This document shows positions 39,883 through 47,658 of a stretch of DNA of 64,000 bases, piece after piece. Made by a program: the position numbers and the translations under genes. Positions within the stretch are counted from its first letter, which is position 1. Each line of letters begins with the position of its first letter. The notes under the pieces were generated by a model. The model ran no database searches and was not told where the DNA came from. It saw only the letters and a list, made by a program, of their open reading frames with translations. The DNA comes from Luteibacter aegosomatis. GTDB lineage: Bacteria > Pseudomonadota > Gammaproteobacteria > Xanthomonadales > Rhodanobacteraceae. The stretch spans positions 3,584,001 through 3,648,000 of the forward strand of contig NZ_CP095740.1 in NCBI RefSeq assembly GCF_023078455.1, read 5' to 3'.

Positions 39883-41165
39883 GCCGCACGCTGTCCGAAC
39901 ACCTCATCGCCGCCTTCGACGGCGAGGCCGATGCGCCCCTCGTGGTGGCCTACAGCGGCGGTCCGGATTCCACCGCCCTGCTCCACGCCATCGCCACGCT
40001 CCCGCGCCGCCCGTCGCTGCGTGCCGTGCACGTGGATCACGGCCTCCATGCCGAGAGCGGTCTGTGGGCGATGCATTGCCGCCGCTTCTGCGAATCGCTC
40101 GACGTGCCGCTCGAGGTGGTGCGCGTGAGCGTCGACCTGAGTCGCGGCGAAGGCATGGAGGCCGCCGCGCGCCGTGCCCGGCGGGCCGCGTTCGTGGCCC
40201 AACTCAGGCCGGGCGAACGCTTGTTGCTCGCCCATCACCGCGACGACCAGGTGGAGACCGTCCTGCTCAAGCTGCTGCGCGGTGCCGGGCCGGAAGGCCT
40301 CGGCGGCATGCGCGAGCGGCGTCCGCTGGGGGCGGGCGAGCAATGGCGCCCGCTGCTCGATCTGCCGCGTGAGGCGCTGGCCGCCCACGTGGCGCGGCAC
40401 GCCCTCGACACCGTGCATGACCCCTCCAACGACGATCCGCGCGTGGCGCGGGCGTTCCTGCGCGCCAGCGTGATGCCCGCGCTGGCCGAACTCTGGCCGC
40501 AGGCGTCGCGAAGCATCGTGCACAGCGCACGGCTGTGCCGCGAGGCCGCGGACACGCTGCGCGAGGCCTGGATGCCCGCGCTCGCCGAGTTGAAGGCGCG
40601 GGACGGCAGCCTCGACGCCGCCGGCTGGCTCCTGCTTCCCGAGGCGTTGCGATGGCCGGTACTCGACCAATGGCTGCACGAGGCGGGCCTGCAGGCACCC
40701 ACCGGCGCCCAGCGCGACGCATTGGAACGGCAGGTGCGCGAAGCCGGCGCCGACCGCCTGCCGCAGATCGGATGGCTCGATACCGAAGTGCGCCTGTGGC
40801 GGGGGCGGCTCTGGGCCTTGCCCCGGCTAGCGCCGTTCGCGGCGGGCTGGGAAACCCGGTGGCATGGCGAGCCGATCGATCTGCCGGGGGGTGGCACCCT
40901 GTCGTTGGGCGACGGCCGCCTGGGCCATCCGCTGTTGGTGCGCTATCGCCGTGGTGGCGAGACCCTGCGGCCCGCGGGCGACCGCCATACGCGCGAGCTG
41001 CGCGACCTGTTCCAGCGTGGCGGCGTGCCGCCGTGGGGGCGACCGCGCGTGCCCATTGTGACCGGCGAAGACGGCCGGATCCTGGCCGTCGGCGATCGGT
41101 GGCTGAGCGAGGAGGCCGTGGGGATGTTCGAGGCGGTCGGGGGGGGGCTTCGTTGGACGCGCTAG
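39879..41165 (+). CDS. tilS: tRNA(Ile)-lysidine synthase
   Basis: TilS adds lysine to C34 of the AUA-decoding tRNA-Ile. The 428-residue protein has the PP-loop SGGPDS (residues 26-31), VHVDHGLHAES, the LLLAHHRDDQVETVLLKLLR helix, a substrate tRNA-binding middle domain, and the C-terminal TilS_C region (RPAGDRHTRELRDLFQRGGV, PPWGRPRVPIVTGEDGRILA). Length fits the family. The start is set by ATGA overlap with the NYN gene. The gene is essential in most bacteria. A class B REP follows it. Confidence 0.96.
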   Translation: MSRTLSEHLIAAFDGEADAPLVVAYSGGPDSTALLHAIATLPRRPSLRAVHVDHGLHAESGLWAMHCRRFCESLDVPLEVVRVSVDLSRGEGMEAAARRARRAAFVAQLRPGERLLLAHHRDDQVETVLLKLLRGAGPEGLGGMRERRPLGAGEQWRPLLDLPREALAAHVARHALDTVHDPSNDDPRVARAFLRASVMPALAELWPQASRSIVHSARLCREAADTLREAWMPALAELKARDGSLDAAGWLLLPEALRWPVLDQWLHEAGLQAPTGAQRDALERQVREAGADRLPQIGWLDTEVRLWRGRLWALPRLAPFAAGWETRWHGEPIDLPGGGTLSLGDGRLGHPLLVRYRRGGETLRPAGDRHTRELRDLFQRGGVPPWGRPRVPIVTGEDGRILAVGDRWLSEEAVGMFEAVGGGLRWTR

Positions 41166-41200
41166 GCGTCTCACCGAGCTAGCCAGCGTGTCGCGAATCC

Positions 41201-41289
41201 TTCGCCGATACGATCGGCTCCCACCCCTTCGGTAGCAAGGCTGCGGGAATCGGCCTACCGAAGGGGTGGGAGCCGATCGTATCGGCGAA
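41201..41289. repeat. REP-like hairpin, class B
   Basis: Complete inverted repeat. The arms are TTCGCCGATACGATCGGCTC with CCACCCCTTCGGTAG, and CTACCGAAGGGGTGGGAGCC with GATCGTATCGGCGAA, separated by a loop of about 19 bases. It lies between convergent tilS and the cupin gene. Confidence 0.92.
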
Positions 41290-41302
41290 CTCTACGGAGC
41301 GA

Positions 41303-41743
41303 TCAATATTCGGGCTTCTCGCCCTTCTCCGGGACGAACGTCGGCGTGCCCTTTACCCCCGAATAGGTGATCACCAGCACCGCCGGCTCGTCGCCGGTGA
41401 CGCCGCGATGCACCTGCCCCACCTCCTCCGCGAACGCCTCGCCCGCGTGGAAGGTCTGCTTCTTTCCCGACGCCTTGTCTTCCACGGTAATCGACCCGGA
41501 GAGCACGTAGGCCGCGTTCGGGTTCGGATGGGTATGCCAGGGCAACGCCGTGTGCGCGGGGATGGTCATCTTCAGCAGGGTCAGCTCGGGACGGCCGCCC
41601 GGATACGACGTGTAGGGAACGCCGTTCCAGGACGACTCGGTCTTGACCAGGGTGTCGGCTTTCGCCGACGAGGTCTGCTGGGCGTGGGCGGAGGCGGCAA
41701 CGACGGCCAGCGCCAGCGCCGCCAGGGTGGTCTTCGAATTCAT
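41303..41743 (-). CDS. Secreted cupin domain protein
   Basis: A 146-residue exported single-cupin protein. The signal peptide is MNSKTTLAALALAVVAASAHA. The cupin core has metal-ligand motif 1 in LPWHTHPNPNAAYVLSGSIT and motif 2 in FHAGEAFAEEVGQVHRGVTG, i.e. HTHPN and a later His. It closely resembles small periplasmic cupins sometimes annotated as quercetinase-like or germin-like; substrate unknown. The ATG at 41743 is preferred because it starts the signal peptide; the upstream open frame has no signal and would start with charged residues. Confidence 0.85.
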   Translation of the reverse strand: MNSKTTLAALALAVVAASAHAQQTSSAKADTLVKTESSWNGVPYTSYPGGRPELTLLKMTIPAHTALPWHTHPNPNAAYVLSGSITVEDKASGKKQTFHAGEAFAEEVGQVHRGVTGDEPAVLVITYSGVKGTPTFVPEKGEKPEY

Positions 41744-41913
41744 CGGGATTCGGTCCGGTGGCAAGTCATGCGCAAGCATAGCCACCCCGGCCGTGGCGGC
41801 GGCATGACGGCGCTCGCACATCCGCACGATATTCCTTTCGCATTCAAGTATATGGGCCTCGCCCAGCCGTCCGGGAGATTGATCGAAAACGCCATGTGAG
41901 CTAGTTTGCGCGC

Positions 41914-42177
41914 ATGCCGAAGTCCTCCGACACTCCCGTACCCGCGTCGTCCATCGCCGAGTTCGAGCACTCGCTCGACGAGCTCGAACAACTGGTCACG
42001 CGCATGGAGGGTGGGGAACTCAGCCTCGACGAGTCGCTGAAGTCGTTCGAGCGCGGCATCGGCCTCTATCGCCATTGCCAGACGGCGTTGGAGCAGGCCG
42101 AGTTGCGCGTGCGCCTGCTGCTCGACCCCGAATCCCCCGATAGCGCAGCCCCCTTTGATTCCTCCCGCACCGACTGA
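41914..42177 (+). CDS. xseB: Exodeoxyribonuclease VII small subunit
   Basis: An 87-residue protein that forms the single-stranded DNase ExoVII with XseA. The core [20 protein letters not shown] (residues 14-33) and [20 protein letters not shown] form the helical hairpin typical of XseB. It overlaps ispA by 23 bases; the xseB-ispA pair is conserved in proteobacteria. Its low-complexity acidic tail ([16 protein letters not shown]) lies in the overlap. The upstream divergent region of about 170 bases from the cupin start contains no obvious gene. Confidence 0.94.
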   Translation: MPKSSDTPVPASSIAEFEHSLDELEQLVTRMEGGELSLDESLKSFERGIGLYRHCQTALEQAELRVRLLLDPESPDSAAPFDSSRTD

Positions 42178-43060
42178 CCTGCCGGCCCATCTCAAGGCGC
42201 TGGCCGGCCGTGCCGATGACGCGCTCGCGCGCGCACTGCCCGGCGAGAACGATCCCCCCGTCGAACTGCACCGTGCCATGCGCTACGCCGTGCTCGGCGG
42301 CGGCAAGCGCATACGCCCCTTGCTGGTCTACGCGGCGGGCCACGCCTTGGGCATCGACGATGCACGCCTGGATGCGCCGGCCTGCGCCGTGGAGATCATC
42401 CACGCCTATTCCCTCGTCCACGACGACCTGCCCGCGATGGACGACGACGCCTTGCGGCGCGGGCGCCCCACCTGCCACATCGTGTTCGGCGAGGCCATGG
42501 CCATCCTGGCGGGCGATGCCCTGCAAGCGCTGGCCTTCGAAATCCTGGCGCACGACGAAGCGGGTATCGATGCCCATGCGCGCATCGCGATGCTGCGTGC
42601 GCTGGGTGCCGCCTGCGGCGCGGAAGGCATGGCCGGCGGACAGGCCTTCGACCTTTCCGCGGTGGGCAAGCGCCTGACGCTGGGCGAACTGGAGCGGATG
42701 CACGCCTATAAGACCGGCGCGCTGATCCGCGCGTCGGTCAAGCTGGGTGCACTGGCGGCGGGATGCCGGGACGACGACCTCCTGGACCGGCTCGACCGCT
42801 ACGGCCACGCCGTGGGGCTGGCCTTCCAGGTACGCGACGACATCCTCGACATCGAGGGCGAGTCGTCGGTGATCGGCAAGACGGCGGGCAAGGATGCCGC
42901 GGCGGACAAACCGACCTTTCCGTCGATCATCGGGCTGGAGGCGTCGCGGGCGCGTCTGGCCGATTTGGTCGACGATGCGCTCGATGCCATCGCGCCGTTG
43001 GGTGAGCGAGGGGAATGGCTCGCCGAGCTGGCGCGGTATTCGGCAACGCGCGGGCACTAG
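42155..43060 (+). CDS. ispA: Polyprenyl (geranyl/farnesyl) diphosphate synthase
   Basis: IspA condenses IPP with DMAPP and GPP to make farnesyl diphosphate. The 301-residue protein has [20 protein letters not shown], the first Asp-rich motif in [33 protein letters not shown] with the YKTGALI element, and the second Asp-rich motif [20 protein letters not shown]. The start is uncertain: a TTG at 42155 in the xseB overlap is the only good choice near the expected N terminus, with no ATG close by. The same TTG/xseB overlap arrangement is plausible in related genomes. Confidence 0.93.
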   Translation: MIPPAPTDLPAHLKALAGRADDALARALPGENDPPVELHRAMRYAVLGGGKRIRPLLVYAAGHALGIDDARLDAPACAVEIIHAYSLVHDDLPAMDDDALRRGRPTCHIVFGEAMAILAGDALQALAFEILAHDEAGIDAHARIAMLRALGAACGAEGMAGGQAFDLSAVGKRLTLGELERMHAYKTGALIRASVKLGALAAGCRDDDLLDRLDRYGHAVGLAFQVRDDILDIEGESSVIGKTAGKDAAADKPTFPSIIGLEASRARLADLVDDALDAIAPLGERGEWLAELARYSATRGH

Positions 43061-43065
43061 AACCC

Positions 43066-43142
43066 ATCGCGGACAGGGTCCGCTCCCACCCCTCCGGTAG
43101 TAAGTCTGCTACCGAAAGGTGGGAGCGGACCCTGTCCGCGAT
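43066..43142. repeat. REP-like hairpin, class A
   Basis: Inverted repeat. The arms are ATCGCGGACAGGGTCCGCTC with CCACCCCTCCGGTAG, and CTACCGAAAGGTGGGAGCGG with ACCCTGTCCGCGAT; the loop is TAAGTCTG. It starts 5 bases after the ispA stop and lies between convergent ispA and the DUF4870 gene. Confidence 0.9.
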
Positions 43143-43159
43143 TCGAGCGAAGCGACGCC

Positions 43160-43561
43160 TCAGCTCACCAGGCGTAGCGCGAACGGATATCGATAGCTCC
43201 CGTCCGAACTCACCCTCACCGCCGCGATGATGCAGAAGATGAGGTTGGCCAACCAAAGCAGCGGCGTGAGGAACGCGCCGATGAGGATGAAGGTGAGGAT
43301 CCAGCAGATCACGTAACCGATGAGCACGGTGAGCTGGAAGTTGAGGGCCTCCTTGGCTTCGGTGACCAGGTAGGCCTTGTCCGAACGGTCTTTATGGATG
43401 AGCCAGACGATCAGCGGCACGATCACGCTGAAGATGATGCCCGACAGGTGCGTGAGCATGGCCAGGTTCTTGTCGTCGGTGTTCGAGACGGGAGGAACCG
43501 GCTCGTAAGGCGGCGGCGAGGGCGGCGGCGGAGGCGGGAACGAATCGGACGGCGTACTCAT
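43160..43561 (-). CDS. DUF4870 membrane protein
   Basis: A 133-residue protein. A Pro-rich cytosolic N terminus (PPPPPPSPPPYEPVPPVSN) precedes about four hydrophobic segments, with NLAMLTHLSGIIFSVIVPLI, EAKEALNFQLTVLIGYVICW and LIGAFLTPLLWLANLIFCII. This is the DUF4870 pattern; the family's function is unknown. The gene lies between the ispA REP and pmbA, all close together, and faces ispA. Confidence 0.83.
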   Translation of the reverse strand: MSTPSDSFPPPPPPSPPPYEPVPPVSNTDDKNLAMLTHLSGIIFSVIVPLIVWLIHKDRSDKAYLVTEAKEALNFQLTVLIGYVICWILTFILIGAFLTPLLWLANLIFCIIAAVRVSSDGSYRYPFALRLVS

Positions 43562-43634
43562 CTGGGCACTGCTCCGTGGGCGATGTCGGGCCTACTGTCC
43601 GATTCGCCCACGGCGCCTGTCAACCCGCCGAAGG

Positions 43635-44984
43635 TCACTCCCCGGCGATGGTCATCTTCTCGACGAGCCAGGAACCGGTCAGCACGTGGGACCGGTGGTC
43701 GACATCGCTGCCCACCGCCACCAGGTTGGCGTACATGTCGCGCAGGTTCGCCGCGATGGTGATCTCTTCCACCGGGTAGGCGATCCGGCCGTTTTCGACC
43801 CAGAAGCCCGAGGCGCCGCGCGAGTAGTCGCCGGTGACGATGGACACGCCCTGCCCCATCACCTCGGTGACGAGCAGTCCGGTGCCGAGCCTGGCCAGCA
43901 TGTCGGCGAAGTCGCCGCCGTTGGCCTTCACGTAGAGATTGTGGATACCGCCCGCGTTGCCGGTGCTGGTAAGGCCCAGCTTGCGTGCCGAATAGCTGCC
44001 CAGCACGTAGCGCTCGAGCACGCCGTCGACCACCAGCGGCGACTCGACGGTGGCGACGCCCTCGGCGTCGAACACCGACGAACCCATGCCGCGCGGCACC
44101 AGGGGCTTTTCGTCGATGCGGAACCAGGAGGGCAGGATCTGCTTGCCCGCATGGTCGACCAGGAAGCTCGAACGCCGATACAGCGACCCGCCGCTCACCG
44201 CGCCGAGCAGGTGGCCGAGCAGCGAGCGGGACACGTCCGGCGAAAACAGCACCGGCGCCTGGCGCGTACCGAGGCGGCGGGCACCGAGGCGCGACAGCGT
44301 GCGCTCGGCCGCCTTGCGGCCCAGTTCGCCGGCGTCCATGAATTCACGGGCATCGCGCACCGTGTCGTACCAATAGTCGCGCTGCATGCCCTCGTCGTCG
44401 CCGGCGATCAGCGCCACGGACAGCGAGTGGCGGGTGCCGCGCTCGCGACCGACGAAGCCGTGCGAGTTGGCATACACCGAGAGGCTCTGGCCGGCGTTCA
44501 CGCTGGCGCCGTCGGAGTTGGTGATGCCCACCATGGCGCGGCCGGCGTCCTCGATGTCGCGGCCCAGCGCGATGGCCCGATCCACGTCGAGATCCCACGG
44601 ATGCCACAGGTCGAGGTCGGGGAAGACGGTGGCCATGCGATCCGGGTCGGCGAGGCCGGCGGCCGGGTCTTCCTCGGTGAACCGGGCGATCGCGCAGGCC
44701 TGATCGATGGTGGCCTGGATGGAGTCGGGATTGAGGTCGGCGGTGCTGGCCGAACCCTTGCGCTGGCCGAAATAGACCGTGAGCGAGAAACCGCGGTCGC
44801 GGGTGTGCTCGACGGTCTCCACCTCGGCCAGGCGCACGTTCACGTTCAGGCCCACGTCGATGCTGGCCGAGACTTCCGCCTGGCTGGCTCCGGCCGCCCT
44901 GGCACGGCGGATGGTGTCCTCGGCCAGTTCGGCGAGACGGTCGAGGTCCTGGTGGCTGCTATCGAGGGTGGAAACGTGGCTCAC
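43635..44984 (-). CDS. pmbA: Metalloprotease PmbA/TldE
   Basis: PmbA (TldE) forms with TldD a zinc-dependent peptidase that matures microcin-type and other peptides and degrades CcdA antitoxin in E. coli. The 449-residue protein has SASIDVGLNVNVRLAEVETV near the start and the long TldE body (LFSPDVSRSLLGHLLGAVSG, SVFDAEGVATVESPLVVDGV, GNAGGIHNLYVKANGGDFAD) ending GRIAYPVEEITIAANLRDMY. As usual for TldE it lacks the HExxxH zinc motif, which resides in TldD (55118). It is divergent from the DUF1653/darP pair. Confidence 0.95.
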   Translation of the reverse strand: MSHVSTLDSSHQDLDRLAELAEDTIRRARAAGASQAEVSASIDVGLNVNVRLAEVETVEHTRDRGFSLTVYFGQRKGSASTADLNPDSIQATIDQACAIARFTEEDPAAGLADPDRMATVFPDLDLWHPWDLDVDRAIALGRDIEDAGRAMVGITNSDGASVNAGQSLSVYANSHGFVGRERGTRHSLSVALIAGDDEGMQRDYWYDTVRDAREFMDAGELGRKAAERTLSRLGARRLGTRQAPVLFSPDVSRSLLGHLLGAVSGGSLYRRSSFLVDHAGKQILPSWFRIDEKPLVPRGMGSSVFDAEGVATVESPLVVDGVLERYVLGSYSARKLGLTSTGNAGGIHNLYVKANGGDFADMLARLGTGLLVTEVMGQGVSIVTGDYSRGASGFWVENGRIAYPVEEITIAANLRDMYANLVAVGSDVDHRSHVLTGSWLVEKMTIAGE

Positions 44985-45103
44985 GTGGGCTTCCCGGGGG
45001 CTCAGGGTTACAATATCGGGTCACAAGGCGACCTGCCCCATTCAGATGGGGGCGCGCCGCCCGATCAAAAGCAATGCACCGCCCATGGTGCCATGGAATC
45101 CAT

Positions 45104-45355
45104 ATGAGCATCCGTGTCGGCTACTACCGCCACTACAAAGGCATGCCTTATCGCGTGCTGGGAATCGCCCACGACGGCGATACCCTCGAAGAACTGGTGG
45201 CCTACAAGCCGCTTTATGGCGGACACGGGCTGTCCGTGAGGCCGCTGAGCAAGTTCACCGACATGGTCGAGCGCGACGGCCGACTGCAGCCTCGCTTCGC
45301 CTTCGAGCGCGAGGCCGAAGACGTCCTCACGCCCTTCATGGAGCAGATATCGTGA
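45104..45355 (+). CDS. DUF1653 protein
   Basis: An 83-residue protein with the DUF1653 core GYYRHYKGMPYRVLGIAHDG and DTLEELVAYKPLYGGHGLSV, RPLSKFTDMVERDG. Such proteins resemble an SH3-like barrel found as a small stand-alone fold; function unknown. The ATG at 45104 (MSIRVGYYRHY) is chosen over an earlier in-frame start 10 codons upstream. Its stop overlaps the GTG start of darP. The gene interrupts the usual pmbA-darP neighbourhood. Confidence 0.85.
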   Translation: MSIRVGYYRHYKGMPYRVLGIAHDGDTLEELVAYKPLYGGHGLSVRPLSKFTDMVERDGRLQPRFAFEREAEDVLTPFMEQIS

Positions 45356-45885
45356 AGCCGTTCGACCAAGCCCCTCGCGACGACGACGAAGAAGACTTCG
45401 GCCCGAGCCGCAGCGAGTTGCGCCGCAACGCGCTGGACATGCTGAAGCTGGCCAACCAGCTCGTCGAGTTGCCGCCCACCCGCATCCCCAAGCTCGGCCT
45501 GCCCGAAGACATCGTCGACGAGATCGGCCGCACGCGAAAGGTCACCTCGCATATCGCGCGCAAGCGGCAGATGGCGTATCTCGCCAAGCAGATGCGTCGG
45601 CACGGCGACGAGGCGTTCGTGAACGCGCGTGCCGCCCTGGGCGAGGATCGCGATCGCCAGCGCCAGGAAGCCGCGCACATGCATCGCCTGGAGGCGGCGC
45701 GCGAGAAGCTGCTGGAAGGAGGCGACGTGGCGCTGGGCGAGCTGTTCGACAAGCATCCGGACCTGGATCGCCAGCACCTTCGCTCGCTGGTGCGCCAGGC
45801 CCGCGCGGAGCGCGAGGCGAACAAACCGTTGCACGCGTTCCGGGAGATCTACCGGATCCTCAAGGAACTCGAAGCGGGCGAGTGA
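45352..45885 (+). CDS. darP: Ribosome-associated assembly factor DarP (YjgA, DUF615)
   Basis: DarP (YjgA) is a late 50S assembly factor. The 177-residue protein has acidic DDDEEDFGPSRSELRRNALD at the N terminus, the helices LPPTRIPKLGLPEDIVDEIG and RTRKVTSHIARKRQMAYLAK, then FDKHPDLDRQHLRSLVRQAR. It is slightly shorter than E. coli YjgA. The start GTG at 45352 overlaps the DUF1653 stop (GTGA) and gives KPFDQAPRDDD. Confidence 0.92.
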   Translation: MKPFDQAPRDDDEEDFGPSRSELRRNALDMLKLANQLVELPPTRIPKLGLPEDIVDEIGRTRKVTSHIARKRQMAYLAKQMRRHGDEAFVNARAALGEDRDRQRQEAAHMHRLEAAREKLLEGGDVALGELFDKHPDLDRQHLRSLVRQARAEREANKPLHAFREIYRILKELEAGE

Positions 45886-45912
45886 CGGTCGCGACGACCG
45901 ATCGTCCGGCCT

Positions 45913-46009
45913 TAGGCACCGGCCTGCGCCGGTGCGTCGGATAGCAAGGACACGGCAAGGAAGATAGCGAGGCGCAGCGAACCGTCGCACCGGCGCAGGC
46001 CGGTGCCTA
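45913..46009. repeat. Perfect 24-base inverted repeat
   Basis: Left arm 45913-45936 (TAGGCACCGGCCTGCGCCGG then TGCG) pairs perfectly with 45986-46009, separated by 49 bases. Each arm contains internal dyad symmetry (CACCGGC-x-GCCGGTG). It lies between darP and the epoxide hydrolase. It differs from the other repeat classes in the window and could be a repetitive element or an attenuating hairpin. Confidence 0.75.
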
Positions 46010-46176
46010 CGGCGAACCATCCGGTTCTCGCGAAAAACGGCGCGTTTGTATCCGTCCGTATCCTGACGCCGCTGGATACAAAACGTTTCATACCCGCAAA
46101 AAGCCGACACATCGTCACCCAACGCGGTTCCTAGACTGTGCCTCCACACAGTCCCGAACCCCGATGGAGAACGACC

Positions 46177-47505
46177 ATGTCATCCGCCTACGCCCCGCCC
46201 TCTTCCCGTGCGTCCATCGCCCGGCGCGCCCTCGCCATCGCGCTCGGCTTCGCCCTGCTGGGCCCCGCCGTCCATGTCCAGGCAGCCGACGCCGTCGCGG
46301 AAACGACCACGACCACGAAAGTCGACGAAAGCATCCGGCCTTTCCACGTCCACGTACCCCAGGAACAGCTCGACGACCTGCGCCGCCGCATCGCCGACAC
46401 CCGCTGGCCGGACAAGGAAACCGTCAACGACGAGTCGCAGGGCATCCAGTTGGCACGCGTCCAGGAACTGGTGAAGTACTGGGGCACCGGTTACGACTGG
46501 CGCAAGGCGGAAGCCCGGCTCAACGCCCTGCCCCAGTTCGTGACGACCATCGACGGCGTGGACATCCAGTTCATCCACGTGCGCTCGCGCAACCCGCACG
46601 CCCTGCCCGTGCTCCTGACGCACGGCTGGCCCGGCTCGACGTTCGAGTTTCTCAAGACCATCGGCCCGCTCACCGATCCGACCGCGTACGGCGGCCGCGC
46701 GGAAGATGCCTTCGACGTGATCATCCCCTCCATCCCCGGCTACGGTTTCTCCGGCAAGCCCACCGACCTGGGCTGGGGCCCGGAGCGTACCGCCAGGGCC
46801 TGGGATGTGCTGATGAAGCGATTGGGCTACGCGCACTACGTGTCGCAAGGCGGTGACCACGGCTCGGTCATTTCCGACGCGCTCGCACGACAGGCGCCTA
46901 AGGGCCTGCTCGCCATCCACCTCAACATGCCGGCCACGATTCCCGGCGATCTCGTCAAGCCGATCAATGCCGGCGATCCGGCCCCGGCCAGCCTGAAACC
47001 CGACGAACGCGCCGCCTACCAGTCGCTGAGCACGTTCTTCGGCCGCAACGCCGCTTACGGCGCCCTGATGGTCACTCGCCCGCAGACCATCGGTTACTCG
47101 CTGGCGGATTCCCCGGCGGGACTCGCCGCATGGATGTACGAGAAGTTCGCCCAGTGGAGCGACAGCGACGGCGTGCCGGAACGCGTTCTGTCGCGCGACG
47201 AGATGCTCGACGACATCACCCTGTACTGGCTGACCAACACCGGTGCGTCGTCGTCGCGGTTCTACTGGGAAAACAACAACAATAACTTCAGCGCCGTGGC
47301 GCAGAAGACGCACGACATCAAGGTTCCCGTCGCGATCAGCGTCTTTCCGAAGGAAATCTATCGCGCGCCGAAGAGTTGGAGCGAGCAGGCGTACCCCAGT
47401 CTGTATTACTACCACCAGGTGACCAAGGGCGGACATTTCGCCGCCTGGGAACAGCCGCAAGCGTTCGCCGAGGAGTTGCGCGCGGCGTTCAGGTCGGTGC
47501 GCTGA
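46177..47505 (+). CDS. Exported epoxide hydrolase (microsomal/juvenile-hormone-type alpha/beta hydrolase)
   Basis: A 442-residue exported alpha/beta hydrolase of the epoxide hydrolase N-terminal type. The signal peptide follows an RR pair (MSSAYAPPSSRASIARRALA, hydrophobic to about residue 32), possibly Tat-like but weak. The EHN domain is at HVHVPQEQLDDLRRRIADTR, RWPD follows, and the fold has HGWPGS (residues 149-154, oxyanion), the nucleophile Asp in GGDHGSVI (D227) and catalytic His in VTKGGHFAAWEQPQ. In classical mEH the motif is GGDWG; here Trp is replaced by His. It is convergent with the GH2-GH64 gene over a strong terminator. Confidence 0.9.
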   Translation: MSSAYAPPSSRASIARRALAIALGFALLGPAVHVQAADAVAETTTTTKVDESIRPFHVHVPQEQLDDLRRRIADTRWPDKETVNDESQGIQLARVQELVKYWGTGYDWRKAEARLNALPQFVTTIDGVDIQFIHVRSRNPHALPVLLTHGWPGSTFEFLKTIGPLTDPTAYGGRAEDAFDVIIPSIPGYGFSGKPTDLGWGPERTARAWDVLMKRLGYAHYVSQGGDHGSVISDALARQAPKGLLAIHLNMPATIPGDLVKPINAGDPAPASLKPDERAAYQSLSTFFGRNAAYGALMVTRPQTIGYSLADSPAGLAAWMYEKFAQWSDSDGVPERVLSRDEMLDDITLYWLTNTGASSSRFYWENNNNNFSAVAQKTHDIKVPVAISVFPKEIYRAPKSWSEQAYPSLYYYHQVTKGGHFAAWEQPQAFAEELRAAFRSVR

Positions 47506-47604
47506 GCGACGACTGCATCGCGATAGCCGAACTCAAGGCACTGGGTTCGAACCGTCTCTCACACGGCTTTCGCGAAAGCGGTCGCACGGCTCCCATGACA
47601 AAGA

Positions 47605-47636
47605 AAAAGGGCGGTGGATATCTCCACCGCCCTTTT
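47605..47636. terminator. Bidirectional intrinsic terminator
   Basis: A perfect hairpin GGGCGGTGGA-TATC-TCCACCGCCC, flanked by AAAA on the left and TTTT on the right, so it can stop transcription from both sides. It lies between the convergent epoxide hydrolase (stop 47505) and the GH2-GH64 gene (stop 47659). It is the strongest U-tract terminator I see in the window. Confidence 0.92.
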
Positions 47637-47658
47637 CGTTTTCACCTCACGGCATCGC

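Noticed and set aside
47506..47604. A tRNA gene suggested by GGTTCGAA after the epoxide hydrolase
   Set aside because: No acceptor or anticodon stems can be formed around this T-loop-like string.
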